Shown here in pieces: positions 48,396-56,819 of a stretch of 64,000 bases of DNA. Every line of letters starts with the position of its first letter. Position 1 is the stretch's first letter. Source of the stretch: Mycobacterium paraense. GTDB lineage: Bacteria; Actinomycetota; Actinomycetes; Mycobacteriales; Mycobacteriaceae. The notes below the pieces were generated by a model. The model saw only the letters and a program-made list of their open reading frames with translations. It searched no databases and was not told the DNA's origin. Location of the stretch: NCBI RefSeq assembly GCF_002101815.1, contig NZ_LQPM01000024.1:62001-126000 (forward strand), written 5' to 3'. Both the position numbers and the translations under genes were made by a program.

Positions 48396-49100
48396 CTAGG
48401 CGACCACCCAGATCGCGCGCGCGGCGGGGCTGCCCAGATCGACGGTGCACTCGGCGCCGTCGGCGGCTTCGATCGCGACGGAGATCATGCCCGCGAATTC
48501 CCGGCGGGTCAGCACGCGCAGCCGCGAGTCCAGGTGGATGCCGACGTCGGTGAAGTAGCGCAGCATCTCCGGATCCGAATCGGAGATGCGGGCGACCGTC
48601 CCGGTGTCCCCGTCGCCGCATGCCCACAGCTGGCGCGCCGGCGGCGTGGGCACCTGCCCGTCGGAGGCGGGGATGGGATCGCCGTGCGGGTCGCGCTGCG
48701 GATACCCCAGCTTGGCGTCGATGCGGGCGACCAGGCGATCCGACACCGCGTGCTCCAGCACCTCGGCCTCGTCGTGCACCTCGTCCCAGCCGTAGCCGAG
48801 CTCGTTGACCAGGAAGGTCTCCAGTAGCCGGTGGCGGCGCACCACCTCGAGGGCCGCCCGCCGCCCGGCCTCGGTCAGCGTCACCGCGCCGTATTTCTCG
48901 TGGTCGACCAGCCCCTGCTCGGCGAGCTTGCGGATCGACTCCGAGGCGGTGCTGGCCGACACCCCGATCCGGTCGGCCAGCATCTTGGTGCTGACCTTCT
49001 GCGCGGACCCGTCGGTGGACCATTCCTGGGCATTCCAAATGACCTTCAGGTAGTCCTGGCCGACCGCGGTGATACCGCCAGGCTCGTCGTCAGCCCTCAC
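48396..49100 (-). CDS. mntR: DtxR/MntR-family metal-dependent repressor (SirR, Rv2788-like)
   Basis: This regulator resembles Rv2788 (SirR), reported as the manganese repressor MntR of M. tuberculosis. The 234-residue protein has a winged helix (KVSTKMLADRIGVSASTASESIRKL), the metal-binding and dimer domain (RHRLLETFLVNELGYGWDEVHDEAEVLEHAVSD), and a C-terminal FeoA/SH3-like domain (GDTGTVARISD). GTG 49100 gives MRADDEPGG, as in the homologue; readings extending further upstream would run through ribF. TAAACT lies 8 nt upstream, and a DtxR/IdeR-like box overlaps it, so self-repression is likely. Confidence 0.93.
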   Translation of the reverse strand: MRADDEPGGITAVGQDYLKVIWNAQEWSTDGSAQKVSTKMLADRIGVSASTASESIRKLAEQGLVDHEKYGAVTLTEAGRRAALEVVRRHRLLETFLVNELGYGWDEVHDEAEVLEHAVSDRLVARIDAKLGYPQRDPHGDPIPASDGQVPTPPARQLWACGDGDTGTVARISDSDPEMLRYFTDVGIHLDSRLRVLTRREFAGMISVAIEAADGAECTVDLGSPAARAIWVVA

Positions 49101-49108
49101 AAGCAGAA

Positions 49109-49130
49109 AGTTTAGGCAACCCACACCTGA
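49109..49130 (-). promoter_or_regulatory. mntR promoter overlapped by a DtxR/IdeR-like box
   Basis: TTAGGCAACCCACACCTGA (49112-49130) matches the IdeR consensus TTAGGTTAGSCTAACCTAA at 13 of 19 positions, with both outer half-sites (TTAGG, CCTnA) kept. It overlaps the minus-strand -10 TAAACT (49114-49109), placed 8 nt before the mntR GTG. The divergent ribF promoter is about 50 nt away. Either MntR itself or IdeR could bind. Confidence 0.5.
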
Positions 49131-49193
49131 TTCGGCGTGCCGCGCTCCGATCTGGCGCGCCAAGCCCCGGTGCGGCGCCGTAGGCTTGCGGTC

Positions 49194-50168
49194 GTGCAGC
49201 GGTGGCGCGGCCAAGACGAGATTCCCACGGACTGGGGCAGATGCGTGGTCACCATCGGGGTGTTCGATGGTGTCCATCGCGGCCACGCCGAGCTGATCGC
49301 GCACGCGGTGAAGGCCGCCCGCGCCCGCAACGTGCCTACGGTGCTGATGACGTTCGACCCGCACCCGATGGAAGTCGTCTATCCCGGCAGCCACCCCGCG
49401 CAGCTCACGACCCTGACCCGCCGCGCCGAGCTCGTCGAGGAGCTGGGCATCGACGTCTTCCTGGTGATGCCGTTCACCAGCGACTTCATGAAGCTCACGC
49501 CCGAGCGCTACATCCACGAGCTGCTGGTGGAGAACCTGCACGTGGTGGAGGTCGTGGTGGGGGAGAACTTCACGTTCGGCAAGAAGGCGGCCGGCAACGT
49601 CGAGACGTTGCGCCGCGCCGGCGAGCGGTTCGGATTCGCGGTGGAGTCGATGTCGCTGCTGTCCGAGCACCACAGCAACGAGACCGTCACCTTCTCGTCC
49701 ACCTACATCCGCTCCTGCGTGGACGCGGGCGACATGGTGGCGGCCACCGAGGCGCTGGGCCGCCCGCACCGCGTCGAGGGCGTCGTCGTCCGGGGTGAGG
49801 GGCGGGGCATGGAGCTGGGCTTTCCCACCGCCAACGTGGCGCCGCCGATGTATTCGGCCATCCCGGCCGACGGCGTGTACGCGGCGTGGTTCACCGTGCT
49901 CGGGCACGGGCCGGTGGCCGGCACCGTCGTGCCGGGGGAGCGCTACCAGGCCGCGGTGTCCGTCGGCACCAACCCGACCTTCTCCGGGCGCACCCGCACC
50001 GTCGAGGCCTTCGTCCTGGACACCAGCGCCGACCTGTACGGGCAGCACGTGGCGCTGGACTTCGTCGCGCGCATCCGCGGGCAGCGCAAGTTCGACACCA
50101 TCAAAGGCCTCGTCGCCGCGATGGCCGACGACACCGACCGGGCCCGCGCCCTGCTGTCCGTTGAGTAG
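49194..50168 (+). CDS. ribF: Riboflavin kinase / FMN adenylyltransferase
   Basis: This bifunctional enzyme makes FMN and FAD from riboflavin. The 324-residue protein has the adenylyltransferase part (TIGVFDGVHRGHAELIAHA with HRGH as the nucleotidyltransferase HxGH, and NETVTFSSTYIRSCV) and the riboflavin kinase part (GFPTANVAPP, VSVGTNPTFSG, TVEAFVLD). GTG 49194 begins MQRWRGQDEIPTDWGRCV as in M. tuberculosis, and TAGGCT lies 7 nt upstream, so the message is probably leaderless. Longer readings add a poorly conserved extension. Confidence 0.96.
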   Translation: MQRWRGQDEIPTDWGRCVVTIGVFDGVHRGHAELIAHAVKAARARNVPTVLMTFDPHPMEVVYPGSHPAQLTTLTRRAELVEELGIDVFLVMPFTSDFMKLTPERYIHELLVENLHVVEVVVGENFTFGKKAAGNVETLRRAGERFGFAVESMSLLSEHHSNETVTFSSTYIRSCVDAGDMVAATEALGRPHRVEGVVVRGEGRGMELGFPTANVAPPMYSAIPADGVYAAWFTVLGHGPVAGTVVPGERYQAAVSVGTNPTFSGRTRTVEAFVLDTSADLYGQHVALDFVARIRGQRKFDTIKGLVAAMADDTDRARALLSVE

Positions 50169-50298
50169 GGCCGCCTGACGATTCGGAGCCGGCGCTAAAC
50201 CGCTGCTAAACTGCCGGACGACATCGGCGCGTGCTGCGGTTCGCGGTGGCCGCGCTCTGAAGAATCCACTTCGCGGACCGATTGATGGAGATAGTTTC

Positions 50299-50568
50299 GT
50301 GGCGCTTACTGCCGAGCAGAAAAAAGAGATCCTGGGCTCCTACGGCCTGCACGACACCGACACCGGCTCCCCGGAGGCGCAGGTCGCCCTGCTGACCCGG
50401 CGCATCGCCGACCTGACCGAACACCTCAAGGTGCACAAGCACGACCACCACTCGCGGCGCGGACTGCTGCTGCTGGTGGGCCGCCGGCGCCGGCTGCTCA
50501 AATACGTGTCGCAGATCGACGTGGAGCGCTACCGCTCGCTCGTCGAGCGGCTGGGCCTGCGTCGCTGA
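50299..50568 (+). CDS. rpsO: 30S ribosomal protein S15
   Basis: S15 is a primary 16S rRNA binder. The 89-residue protein has the standard sequence (LHDTDTGSPEAQVALLTRRIADLTEHL, HDHHSRRGLLLLVGRRRRLLKYV). The GTG start at 50299 follows an ATGGAGAT ribosome-site region. TAAACT at 50207-50212 may be the -10, giving an 80-nt leader that could allow self-control as in E. coli. Confidence 0.97.
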   Translation: MALTAEQKKEILGSYGLHDTDTGSPEAQVALLTRRIADLTEHLKVHKHDHHSRRGLLLLVGRRRRLLKYVSQIDVERYRSLVERLGLRR

Positions 50569-50884
50569 CGCCGGCAAATCCCGACGCCCACTTCCCGGCT
50601 AAGTTCGCCCGTGTAGAGTGGGAGCGTTCTGGGCCGGTTCGGCCCGAGCAAACGGTGCGGTTTGCGCAGATCCGCGTGAGCCGTTCCAGCACGTCACTGC
50701 GTGTGTCCGAGGGAGCAGCACAGTCTGCATCGGGCGGTCTTCGGTAGTGGCTGCCGGGCTCTCCGGATCTGGGGCAGGTCGGCCGCTTCGATCGATGGCC
50801 GTAGCCGCATTCAGACTCTTGTTCTCCGGGTGGCGTCAGGGCGCGCGAAAAAGCTGAATACCCAGAGAGGTCATACGGACACCC
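50569..50884 (+). other. 316-bp rpsO-pnp spacer, probable pnp leader; no gene seen
   Basis: No reading frame here resembles a protein; the longest candidate is an arginine/serine-rich frame without a ribosome site. TAGAGT (50614-50619) is a possible -10, which would give pnp a leader of roughly 260 nt. In several bacteria the rpsO-pnp region is processed by RNase III to control PNPase, and a structured leader would fit. I recall lppU between these genes in M. tuberculosis; no lipobox protein is found here. Confidence 0.5.
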
Positions 50885-53164
50885 ATGTCTGTAGCTGAAA
50901 TTGACGAAGGCGTCTTCGAGTCGACCGCCACCATCGACAACGGGAGCTTCGGCACCCGCACCATCCGTTTCGAGACCGGCAGGCTGGCCCAGCAGGCCGC
51001 CGGTGCCGTCGTCGCGTACCTGGACGACGAAAACATGCTGCTCTCGGCGACCACCGCCAGCAAGAGCCCCAAGGAGCACTTCGACTTCTTCCCGCTGACG
51101 GTCGACGTCGAGGAGCGGATGTACGCCGCCGGGCGCATCCCCGGTTCGTTCTTCCGCCGCGAGGGCCGTCCCTCCACCGACGCGATCCTGACCTGCCGGC
51201 TCATCGACCGCCCGCTGCGGCCGTCGTTCGTCTCCGGCCTGCGCAACGAGATCCAGGTCGTGGTCACAATCCTGAGCCTGGACCCCAACGACCTGTACGA
51301 CGTGCTGGCGATCAACGCCGCGTCGGCCTCCACCCAGCTGGCCGGCCTGCCGTTCTCCGGCCCCATCGGGGGTGTGCGGGTGGCGCTGATCGACGGCACC
51401 TGGGTCGCCTTTCCCACCGTCGAGCAGCTCGAGCGGGCCGTGTTCGACATGGTGGTGGCCGGCCGCACAGTCGGCGGCGGTGCCGCCGAAAAAGACGTGG
51501 CGATCATGATGGTCGAGGCCGAGGCCACCGAGAAGGTCATCGAGCTCGTCGAGGGCGGGGCCCAGGCGCCGACGGAAACCGTTGTGGCCGAAGGCCTGGA
51601 GGCCGCCAAGCCGTTCATCGCCGTGCTGTGCGCCGCGCAGCAGGAGCTGGCCGACGCGACTGGAAAATCAGGCAAGCCCGCGGCTGATTTCCCGACGTTC
51701 CCGGACTACGGCGACGACGTCTACTACTCGGTGGCCTCGGTGGCCACCGACGAGCTGGCCAAGGCGCTGACCATCGGCGGCAAGGCCGAGCGCGACGCGC
51801 GCACCGACGAGCTGAAGGCCGAGGTGCTGGCGCGGCTCGCCGAGACCTACGAGGGCCGGGAAAAGGAGGTCAGCGCCGCGTTCCGGTCGCTGACCAAGAA
51901 GCTGGTCCGCCAGCGCATCCTGACCGACCACTTCCGCATCGACGGCCGGGGCGTCACCGACATCCGCGCCCTGAGCGCCGAGGTCGCCGTCGTCCCGCGG
52001 GCGCACGGCAGCGCGCTGTTCGAGCGCGGCGAGACCCAGATCCTGGGCGTGACCACCCTCGACATGGTCAAGATGGCCCAGCAGATCGACTCGCTGGGGC
52101 CGGAAACCTCCAAGCGCTACATGCACCACTACAACTTCCCGCCGTTCTCCACCGGCGAGACCGGCCGCGTCGGTTCGCCGAAGCGGCGCGAGATCGGGCA
52201 CGGCGCGCTGGCCGAGCGGGCCCTGATCCCGGTCCTGCCCAGCGTCGAGGAGTTCCCCTACGCGATCCGGCAGGTGTCGGAGGCCCTGGGCTCCAACGGT
52301 TCGACGTCGATGGGCTCGGTCTGCGCGTCCACACTCGCGCTGCTGAACGCCGGCGTGCCGCTCAAGGCGCCGGTCGCCGGCATCGCCATGGGCCTGGTCT
52401 CCGACGACGTCGAGGTGGACGGCAAGACCGAGCGCCGCTTCGTCACGCTGACCGACATCCTCGGCGCCGAGGACGCGTTCGGCGACATGGACTTCAAGTG
52501 CGCCGGCACCAAGGACTACGTCACCGCGCTGCAGCTGGACACCAAGCTGGACGGGATTCCCTCCCAGGTGCTCGCGGGTGCGCTGGCGCAGGCCAAGGAC
52601 GCCCGGCTGACCATCCTCGAGGTCATGGCCGAGGCCATCGACGCGCCCGACGAGATGAGCCCGTACGCGCCGCGGGTGACCACGATCAAGGTCCCGGTGG
52701 ACAAGATCGGTGAGGTCATCGGCCCGAAGGGCAAGGTGATCAACGCCATCACCGAGGAGACCGGTGCCCAGATCTCCATCGAGGACGACGGCACCGTGTT
52801 CGTCGGCGCCACCGACGGGCCCTCGGCGCAGGCCGCGATCGACCGGATCAACGCCATCGCCAACCCGCAGCTGCCCACCGTGGGCGAGCGTTTCCTCGGA
52901 ACCGTGGTCAAGACAACGGATTTCGGCGCGTTCGTGTCGCTGCTGCCCGGTCGCGACGGCCTGGTGCACATCTCCAAGCTGGGCAGGGGCAAGCGCATCG
53001 CGAAGGTCGAGGACGTGGTGAACGTCGGCGACAAGCTGCGGGTGGAGATCGCCGACATCGACAAGCGGGGCAAGATCTCGCTGGTCCTGGTCGACGAAGA
53101 GGACTCAGCCCCGGCCGACGCCCCGGCGGACACACCGGTCGATGCCGCGACCGCGAGCAGCTGA
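50885..53164 (+). CDS. pnp: Polyribonucleotide nucleotidyltransferase (PNPase, GpsI)
   Basis: PNPase degrades RNA 3' to 5' by phosphorolysis. The 759-residue protein has two RNase PH cores: the first at about 15-260 with EERMYAAGRIPGSFFRREGRPST, the second at about 345-570 with FRIDGRGVTDIRAL and ERGETQILGVTTLD. A KH domain (GEVIGPKGKVINAITEETGAQI) and an S1 domain (LGTVVKTTDFGAFVSLLPGRDGLVHIS) follow. ATG 50885 is standard. The last 23 nt overlap pepR. Confidence 0.97.
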   Translation: MSVAEIDEGVFESTATIDNGSFGTRTIRFETGRLAQQAAGAVVAYLDDENMLLSATTASKSPKEHFDFFPLTVDVEERMYAAGRIPGSFFRREGRPSTDAILTCRLIDRPLRPSFVSGLRNEIQVVVTILSLDPNDLYDVLAINAASASTQLAGLPFSGPIGGVRVALIDGTWVAFPTVEQLERAVFDMVVAGRTVGGGAAEKDVAIMMVEAEATEKVIELVEGGAQAPTETVVAEGLEAAKPFIAVLCAAQQELADATGKSGKPAADFPTFPDYGDDVYYSVASVATDELAKALTIGGKAERDARTDELKAEVLARLAETYEGREKEVSAAFRSLTKKLVRQRILTDHFRIDGRGVTDIRALSAEVAVVPRAHGSALFERGETQILGVTTLDMVKMAQQIDSLGPETSKRYMHHYNFPPFSTGETGRVGSPKRREIGHGALAERALIPVLPSVEEFPYAIRQVSEALGSNGSTSMGSVCASTLALLNAGVPLKAPVAGIAMGLVSDDVEVDGKTERRFVTLTDILGAEDAFGDMDFKCAGTKDYVTALQLDTKLDGIPSQVLAGALAQAKDARLTILEVMAEAIDAPDEMSPYAPRVTTIKVPVDKIGEVIGPKGKVINAITEETGAQISIEDDGTVFVGATDGPSAQAAIDRINAIANPQLPTVGERFLGTVVKTTDFGAFVSLLPGRDGLVHISKLGRGKRIAKVEDVVNVGDKLRVEIADIDKRGKISLVLVDEEDSAPADAPADTPVDAATASS

Positions 53165-54497
53165 TCCCGCCGCGGCGCTGCGCCGGGGAAACCACAGCGC
53201 CGCGGCCCAAGAGGCGGCAACCGTCCGCCGCACCACACTCCCGGGCGGCCTGCGGGTGGTCACCGAGCACCTGCCGGCCGTGCGATCCGCCTCGGTCGGG
53301 GTCTGGGTCGGCGTCGGATCCCGCGACGAGGGCGCCACGGTGGCCGGCGCGGCGCACTTCCTCGAGCACCTGCTGTTCAAGTCCACCCCGACCCGCACGG
53401 CCGTGGACATCGCCCAGGCGATGGACGCGGTCGGCGGGGAACTGAACGCGTTCACCGCCCGCGAGCACACCTGCTACTACGCCCACGTGCTGGACAGCGA
53501 CCTGGAGCTGGCCGTCGACCTGGTCGCCGACGTGGTGCTGAACGGCCGGTGCGCCGCCGAGGACGTCGAGCTGGAACGCGACGTCGTCCTCGAGGAGATC
53601 GCCATGCGCGACGACGACCCCGAGGACGCGCTGGGCGACGTCTTCCTGTCGGCGCTGTTCGGCGATCACCCGGTGGGCCGCCCCGTGATCGGCACCGCCC
53701 GGTCGGTGTCGTCGATGACGCGCTCGCAGCTGCACTCGTTTCATGTGCGGCGGTACACCCCGGAGCGGATGGTCGTCGCTGTGGCCGGCAACGTCGATCA
53801 CGACGAGGTGGTCGCGTTGGTGCGCGAGCACTTCGGGAAGCATCTGGTCCGGGGCCGGCAGCCCATCGCCCCCCGCAAGGGCGCCGGGCGGGTCACCGGC
53901 AACCCCGGGCTCACGCTGATCAACCGGGACGCCGAGCAGACCCACCTGTCGCTGGGCGTCCGCACGCCGGGGCGCAGCTGGGAGCATCGCTGGGCGCTGT
54001 CGGTGCTGAACACCGCGCTGGGCGGCGGCCTGAGTTCCCGGCTGTTCCACGAGGTTCGGGAGCTGCGCGGCCTGGCCTACTCGGTGTACTCGGCGGTCGA
54101 TATCTTCGCCGACAGCGGCGCGCTGTCGGTGTACGCCGCCTGCCTGCCCGAGCGCTTCCCCGAGGTGATGCGGGTGACCAGCGAGGTGCTCGACGCGGTG
54201 GCCCGCGACGGCATCACCGAGGCGGAATGCCGCATCGCCAAGGGCTCGCTGCGCGGCGGGCTCGTCCTCGGGCTGGAGGACTCCAGCTCCCGGATGAGCC
54301 GCATCGGCCGCAGCGAACTGAACTACGGCCGGCACCGCAGCATCGAGCACAGCCTGCAAAAAATCGACGAGGTGACCGTCGACGAGGTCAACGCGGTGGC
54401 CCGCCGCCTGCTGGGCAGGCGCTACGGGGCGGCCGTTCTGGGCCCGTATGCGTCGAAACGATCGCTGCCCCAACAACTTCGGGCGATGGTACATTAG
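53142..54497 (+). CDS. pepR: M16-family zinc peptidase PepR
   Basis: A 451-residue processing-peptidase-like protease with the inverted zinc motif HFLEH (His72, Glu75, His76) followed by the distant Glu in the VELERDVVLEEI helix. The second, inactive M16 half carries ALGGGLSSRLFHEVRELRGLAYSVYS. Substrates are unknown. The ATG at 53142 overlaps the pnp 3' end by 23 nt, so the two are expressed together. The N-terminal 25 residues are Ala-rich and variable. Confidence 0.94.
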   Translation: MPRPRAADPAAALRRGNHSAAAQEAATVRRTTLPGGLRVVTEHLPAVRSASVGVWVGVGSRDEGATVAGAAHFLEHLLFKSTPTRTAVDIAQAMDAVGGELNAFTAREHTCYYAHVLDSDLELAVDLVADVVLNGRCAAEDVELERDVVLEEIAMRDDDPEDALGDVFLSALFGDHPVGRPVIGTARSVSSMTRSQLHSFHVRRYTPERMVVAVAGNVDHDEVVALVREHFGKHLVRGRQPIAPRKGAGRVTGNPGLTLINRDAEQTHLSLGVRTPGRSWEHRWALSVLNTALGGGLSSRLFHEVRELRGLAYSVYSAVDIFADSGALSVYAACLPERFPEVMRVTSEVLDAVARDGITEAECRIAKGSLRGGLVLGLEDSSSRMSRIGRSELNYGRHRSIEHSLQKIDEVTVDEVNAVARRLLGRRYGAAVLGPYASKRSLPQQLRAMVH

Positions 54498-54557
54498 CTC
54501 AAATGTCCGCCTCCTCACTCGCGCCGTGCCGGCGCTCGCCGTCGGCGGACTAGCGCC

Positions 54558-55580
54558 GTGGTTCTGGGCTTTTGGGATATCGCGGTGCCCATCGTGGGTG
54601 CCCCCATGGCCGGCGGACCCGGCACCCCGGCGTTGGCCGCGGCGGTGTCCAACGCGGGCGGGCTCGGTTTCATCCCGGGCGGGTACGTGAGCGCCGAACG
54701 CTTCGCCGAAGACATCGCGGCGGCCCGCGCCATGACCACCGGCCCGCTGGGCGTCAACCTGTTCGTGCCCCAGCCCTCCGTCGCCGACTGGGTGGCGCTG
54801 GACTACTACGCCGACGAGCTCGAAGGCATCGCCGAGCACTATCAGTGCGAGGTGGGCCGGCCCGAGTTCGGTGACGACGACGACTGGGAGCGCAAGCTCG
54901 AGGTCGTCCTCGACGTGCACCCGGAGCTGGTGTCGTTCACGTTCGGCGTCCCGCCCCCGGACGTGATCCGGCGGCTGAGCGCGCAGGGGCTGCTGGTGAT
55001 GGTCACGGTGACGTCGGCCTACGAGGCCGGGGTGGCCGTCGCCGCCGGCGCCGACAGCCTGGTGGTCCAGGGCCCCGACGCCGGCGGGCATCGCGGCACC
55101 TTCGCGCCGGACATGGAGCCCGCCACCGACTCGCTGCACGACCTCATCGACCGGATCCACCGGGCGCACCGCGACGTCCCGATCATCGCGGCGGGCGGCC
55201 TGGGCACCGCGGAGGACGTCGCGGGCGTGCTGCGCCGCGGTGCCGTGGCCGCGCAGGTCGGCACCGCGCTGCTGCTGAGCAACGAGGCGGGCACCAGCCA
55301 GGCGCATCGCACCGCCATGAAGAATCAGCTGTTCGCCAAGACCATCGTCACGCGCGCGTTCTCCGGCCGGTACGGGCGCGGCCTGGAGAACGAATTCATC
55401 CGCCTGCTCGACAACGTGGCCCCGCTGGGCTACCCCGAGGTCAACCAGATGACGCTGCCGATCCGGGAGGCCGCGACCGAACGGGAAGACCCGAACGGGA
55501 TGGCCCTGTGGGCGGGCACGTCGTTCCGGCAGGCCCGCACGGGCTCGGTGGCCGACATCGTCGCCGGCCTCAGCGACTAG
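54558..55580 (+). CDS. Nitronate monooxygenase / 2-nitropropane dioxygenase family (Rv2781c-like)
   Basis: A 340-residue FMN enzyme with a TIM-barrel: PIVGAPMAGGPGTPALAAAVSNAGGLGF at the start, PDAGGHRG with the family catalytic His (His178), and phosphate-binding IIAAGGLGTAEDVAGVLRRGAVAAQVGTALL. These enzymes detoxify nitronates such as propionate-3-nitronate; the natural substrate is not known here. GTG 54558 begins MVLGFWDIAVP, as in the homologue. It follows pepR by 60 nt and meets ald tail to tail. Confidence 0.92.
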   Translation: MVLGFWDIAVPIVGAPMAGGPGTPALAAAVSNAGGLGFIPGGYVSAERFAEDIAAARAMTTGPLGVNLFVPQPSVADWVALDYYADELEGIAEHYQCEVGRPEFGDDDDWERKLEVVLDVHPELVSFTFGVPPPDVIRRLSAQGLLVMVTVTSAYEAGVAVAAGADSLVVQGPDAGGHRGTFAPDMEPATDSLHDLIDRIHRAHRDVPIIAAGGLGTAEDVAGVLRRGAVAAQVGTALLLSNEAGTSQAHRTAMKNQLFAKTIVTRAFSGRYGRGLENEFIRLLDNVAPLGYPEVNQMTLPIREAATEREDPNGMALWAGTSFRQARTGSVADIVAGLSD

Positions 55581-55583
55581 GTT

Positions 55584-56699
55584 TCAGGCCAGGACCGACG
55601 CGGGGTCCGTGCACGGCAGGCCGAGGTCGCCGGCCACCTGTTCGGACAGCAGCATCCCGGCGTGCGTCGAAAGCCCTTTGGCCAGAGCGGGATCCGACCG
55701 GCACGCCGCCCGCCAGCCCCGGTCGGCGAGCTTGAGCACGTACGGCATGGTGGCATTGGTCAGCGCGACGGTCGACGTCTTCGGCACCGCGCTGGGCATG
55801 TTGGCCACGCAGTAGAACAGCGTGTCGTGCACCGCGAAGGTCGGGTCGTCGTGGGTGGTGGGCCGGGAATCCTCGAAGCAGCCGCCCTGGTCGATGGAGA
55901 TGTCGACCAGCACCGCGCCCGGTTTCATCTGCGCGACAAGGGAATTCGAGATCAGCCTGGGCGCCTTGTGGCCGGGCACCAGCACGGCCCCGATCACCAG
56001 GTCGGCGCGTTTGACGGCGCCCTCCAGCTCGTACGCCGAGGAATAGCGGGTGCCGACGTGGCCACCGAACTCGGCGTCGAGCAGCCGAAGTTTGCCGATG
56101 TTGACGTCGAACACCATGACGCTGGCGCCCATGCCGCCGGCGACCCGGGCGGCGTTGTACCCGGCCGTGCCGGCCCCGATCACCACCACGTCGGCGCCCT
56201 TGACGCCGGGCACCCCGCCCATCAGCACGCCGCGGCCCCCCTGGGTGCGCATCAGGTGATAGCCCCCCACCTGGGCGGCGAGCCGACCGGCCACCTCGCT
56301 CATCGGGGCGAGCAAGGGCAGCGCGCCGTCGTCGGTCTGGACGGTCTCGTAGGCGATCGACGTGGTGCCGGAGGCCAACAGCGCGTCGGTGCAGGCGCGG
56401 GAAGCGGCCAAATGCAGGTACGTGAACAGAACCTGCCCGTCGCGCAGCAGGCCGTACTCGCGCTGGATCGGTTCCTTGACCTTGAGCAGCAGGTCCGCGT
56501 CGGCCCACACCCGCTCGGCGGTGTCGGCGAGTTGGGCGCCCGCCGCCTTGAATTCCGCATCGGGGATGGCCGAGCCTTCTCCCGCGCCGGCCTGGACGAG
56601 CACCTCGTGGCCGTGGCGGGTCAGCTCCGCGACGCCGGCAGGGGTGATGGCCACCCTGAACTCGTTGGTCTTGGTCTCGGTCGGGACGCCGACTCGCAT
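55584..56699 (-). CDS. ald: L-alanine dehydrogenase
   Basis: Ald interconverts L-alanine and pyruvate with NAD(H), and also reduces glyoxylate; it is induced under low oxygen in mycobacteria. The 371-residue protein has MRVGVPTETKTNEFRVAITP, LLLKVKEPIQREY (substrate-binding Lys), LFTYLHLAASRACTD (catalytic His), and the NAD motif VVIGAGTAGYNAARVAGGMGA. The regulator gene aldR, which I recall as its divergent neighbour in M. tuberculosis, is absent; a DsbA-like gene takes that place, 119 nt away. Confidence 0.97.
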   Translation of the reverse strand: MRVGVPTETKTNEFRVAITPAGVAELTRHGHEVLVQAGAGEGSAIPDAEFKAAGAQLADTAERVWADADLLLKVKEPIQREYGLLRDGQVLFTYLHLAASRACTDALLASGTTSIAYETVQTDDGALPLLAPMSEVAGRLAAQVGGYHLMRTQGGRGVLMGGVPGVKGADVVVIGAGTAGYNAARVAGGMGASVMVFDVNIGKLRLLDAEFGGHVGTRYSSAYELEGAVKRADLVIGAVLVPGHKAPRLISNSLVAQMKPGAVLVDISIDQGGCFEDSRPTTHDDPTFAVHDTLFYCVANMPSAVPKTSTVALTNATMPYVLKLADRGWRAACRSDPALAKGLSTHAGMLLSEQVAGDLGLPCTDPASVLA

Positions 56700-56758
56700 G
56701 GCTCAAGTGTGGAGAAAGTTCGCGACCGCCGCAAACACCCGCCGGATGTGTCCCGTTT

Positions 56759-56774
56759 ATACCCCAGGGGGTAT
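56759..56774. promoter_or_regulatory. CsoR/RicR-type palindromic operator
   Basis: ATACCCC-AG-GGGGTAT is a perfect 7-bp inverted repeat with a 2-bp centre. The C/G-tract flanked by ATA/TAT is the shape bound by the CsoR/RcnR (DUF156) family of copper, nickel/cobalt, formaldehyde and persulfide sensors. It overlaps TATTCT (56772-56777), a possible -10 for the DsbA-like gene. No csoR-type gene is in the window, so the regulator acts from elsewhere. Confidence 0.65.
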
Positions 56775-56789
56775 TCTCGGGAGAACGCA

Positions 56790-56819
56790 ATGCGACTGAC
56801 AGGAGAGGAGCGGAGCTGA
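56790..56819 (+). CDS. Possible 9-residue leader peptide coupled to the DsbA-like gene
   Basis: ATG CGA ... AGC TGA encodes MRLTGEERS and ends in TGATG, so its stop overlaps the start codon of the DsbA-like gene. The ribosome site of the main gene (AGGAGAGGAG) lies inside this short frame. It may couple translation or be chance; there is no direct sign of a ribosome site for the peptide itself. Confidence 0.35.
   Translation: MRLTGEERS

Noticed and set aside
50618..50857. 79-codon plus-strand frame between rpsO and pnp as an lppU counterpart
   Set aside because: No signal peptide with lipobox, no ribosome site, and Arg/Ser-rich chance-like composition.
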